From: Euryarchaeota archaeon UBA259
GTDB taxonomy: Archaea > Thermoplasmatota > Poseidoniia > Poseidoniales > Poseidoniaceae
NCBI GenBank assembly: GCA_002506275.1
Contig: DAXG01000015.1
Coordinates: forward strand, 7,853-14,419
Direction of reading: 5' to 3'
Length of the DNA stretch: 6,567 nucleotides
Shown: piece by piece, positions 6,225 through 6,567 of the stretch
Numbering within the stretch: position 1 is the first letter of the stretch
Layout of the letters: the number at the start of each line of letters is the position of its first letter
Position numbers and translations under genes: made by a program
Notes under the pieces: model-generated
What the model saw: only the letters and a program-made list of their open reading frames with translations
Told to the model about the DNA's origin: nothing
Databases searched by the model: none

Positions 6225-6344
6225 TCAAATCAACTTCCTTTGTCTAATCCAACTTTCCTTCATCATTCTGTATCCCCAATACATCAGGAATCCAGAAATC
6301 AAAAGTTCGACAGTCAAGGCGATAGAGTGAACAATCTCTGTCAT
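6225..6344 (-). CDS. 39-residue single-pass membrane protein (small ORF)
   Basis: The minus strand encodes a 39-residue protein beginning MTEIVHSIAL and ending in a basic segment, WIRQRKLI. Residues about 4-25 form one hydrophobic helix, with a glutamate (E13) in the middle and an aromatic cluster YWGY (22-25) at the far end. The positive-inside rule puts the basic C-terminus in the cytoplasm. Its TGA (6227-6225) is immediately followed by the ATG of paralog B, the tightest possible spacing without overlap and a good sign of a translated, coupled gene. No Shine-Dalgarno sequence precedes the ATG at 6344; the leader predicted from the upstream TATA-like element would be about 30 bases. An in-frame stop at 6392-6390 rules out a much longer version from an ATG. 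I do not recognise the family. It could anchor paralog B at the membrane, but that is conjecture. Confidence 0.6.
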   Translation of the reverse strand: MTEIVHSIALTVELLISGFLMYWGYRMMKESWIRQRKLI

Positions 6345-6362
6345 GGTTGGGCCATTTGTGAC

Positions 6363-6380
6363 GATAGAATGGATTCTATC
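6363..6380. repeat. perfect 8-bp inverted repeat, candidate operator
   Basis: GATAGAATGGATTCTATC is a perfect palindrome of 8-bp arms around GG. It covers the position where transcription would start from the TATA-like element at 6399-6412, the usual place for an archaeal repressor to block polymerase. A further ATTCTATA half-site lies at 6405-6412, 32 bp from the nearer arm (about three helical turns), and a near match, GATAGAGT, at 6321-6328. Confidence 0.6.
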
Positions 6381-6398
6381 TTTATGAAATTAATACTT

Positions 6399-6412
6399 CA
6401 ATATATTCTATA
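6399..6412 (-). promoter_or_regulatory. TATA-like promoter of the minus-strand cluster
   Basis: The minus strand reads TATAGAATATATTG here, the most AT-rich TATA-like element in the window. A start about 25 bases downstream would fall near 6377, inside the palindrome, with a leader of roughly 30 bases before the ATG at 6344. It would drive the 39-residue gene, paralog B, the broken gene, ferredoxin and pdxS. Confidence 0.5.
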
Positions 6413-6566
6413 CTCCCGTAGGTAACATACTTGATGCGCCATTTAGATTGAAAGAAGAAATCAGGCTTGTAAATGCAAAGGAGCCCATTGCACACCGCCA
6501 CTTCAATGGGTAGCGTCTGACAAGACCCACTGCTCGGCCATGAATTGGGTCAAAACGAATCAGTGG
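6408..6566 (-). CDS. possible C-terminal end of an unidentified gene running off the window
   Basis: On the minus strand this frame is open from the window edge for 52 codons and ends in TAG (6410-6408), just at the promoter of the next cluster. It reads as plausible protein: FDPIHGRAVGLVRRYPLKW, then a moderately hydrophobic stretch and an end MLPTGV. There is no family match I can name. It competes with another open minus-strand frame (ending at 6382) and a short plus-strand frame (6394-6513), neither with an ATG. It is preferred for its residue mix and because it puts the stop next to the promoter. Confidence 0.4.
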   Translation of the reverse strand, partial: PLIRFDPIHGRAVGLVRRYPLKWRCAMGSFAFTSLISSFNLNGASSMLPTGV

Positions 6567-6567
6567 G
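6484..6567. repeat. cluster of short inverted repeats at the right edge
   Basis: CCCATTG (6484-6490) pairs with CAATGGG (6504-6510) around a 13-base loop. CCCACTG (6526-6532) pairs with CAGTGGG (6561-6567). GACCCA (6524-6529) pairs with TGGGTC (6546-6551), competing with the second stem. No T-run follows, so a terminator is unlikely. They lie within the possible partial gene and may be chance. Confidence 0.25.

Noticed and set aside
6240..6425. Plus-strand open frame of 61 codons
   Set aside because: It is antisense to the 39-residue gene and crosses the palindrome and promoter; it has no ribosome binding site and unlikely composition.
6394..6513. Plus-strand open frame reading FRLKEEIRLVNAKEP in its centre
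   Set aside because: The sequence looks protein-like, but there is no ATG or GTG start, it is short, and it overlaps the minus-strand candidate.
1..6567. CRISPR array, insertion sequence, tRNA or rRNA gene
   Set aside because: No regularly spaced repeats, transposase motifs, terminal inverted repeats of element type, or RNA gene signatures were seen.

Overview
The window is a compact, almost gap-free archaeal segment. The best guess is a planktonic marine euryarchaeote of the Poseidoniales (Marine Group II) type. This is inferred from an archaeal-style coiled-coil protein (COG1340-like), a PdxS with the extra segment seen in some archaeal enzymes, a DtxR-type regulator, TATA-like boxes, and a mix of Shine-Dalgarno and apparently leaderless starts. 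It rests on gene content and style only; there is no rRNA or tRNA in the window to confirm it.

Layout. Left half, plus strand: the C-terminal part of a DtxR/MntR-family metal-dependent repressor (1-411, cut by the window edge); an unrecognised five-helix membrane protein (448-1971); a long coiled-coil protein (2024-3031); an NDP-sugar pyrophosphorylase-like nucleotidyltransferase with a short C-terminal hexapeptide-repeat tail (3041-4102); and a small helical protein, here called paralog A (4105-4389). The last three form a tight cluster with spacings of 9 and 2 bases, and the first junction has its ribosome binding site overlapping the upstream stop codon. Right half, minus strand, reading right to left: a possible C-terminal gene fragment running off the window (6408-6566); a TATA-like promoter with a perfect 8-bp inverted repeat downstream of it (6363-6412); a 39-residue single-helix membrane protein (6225-6344); paralog B (5931-6224); a small gene that can only be read with two frameshifts (5742-5923); a seven-iron-type ferredoxin (5454-5732); and pdxS, the PLP synthase catalytic subunit (4390-5415). 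The two halves converge with no bases between their stop codons (4389/4390).

How the genes fit together. PdxS makes pyridoxal 5'-phosphate together with a glutaminase (PdxT) that is not in this window. The ferredoxin is a general low-potential electron carrier. The nucleotidyltransferase would activate a sugar phosphate for envelope or glycan synthesis. The least explained part is the minus-strand cluster: a candidate operator overlapping the expected transcription start controls a new 39-residue membrane peptide whose stop codon abuts the start of paralog B. Paralog B aligns without gaps over 70 residues to paralog A, which closes the plus-strand cluster. This duplicated small family, the micro-gene coupled to it, and the frame-broken gene between it and the ferredoxin are the most promising undescribed items.
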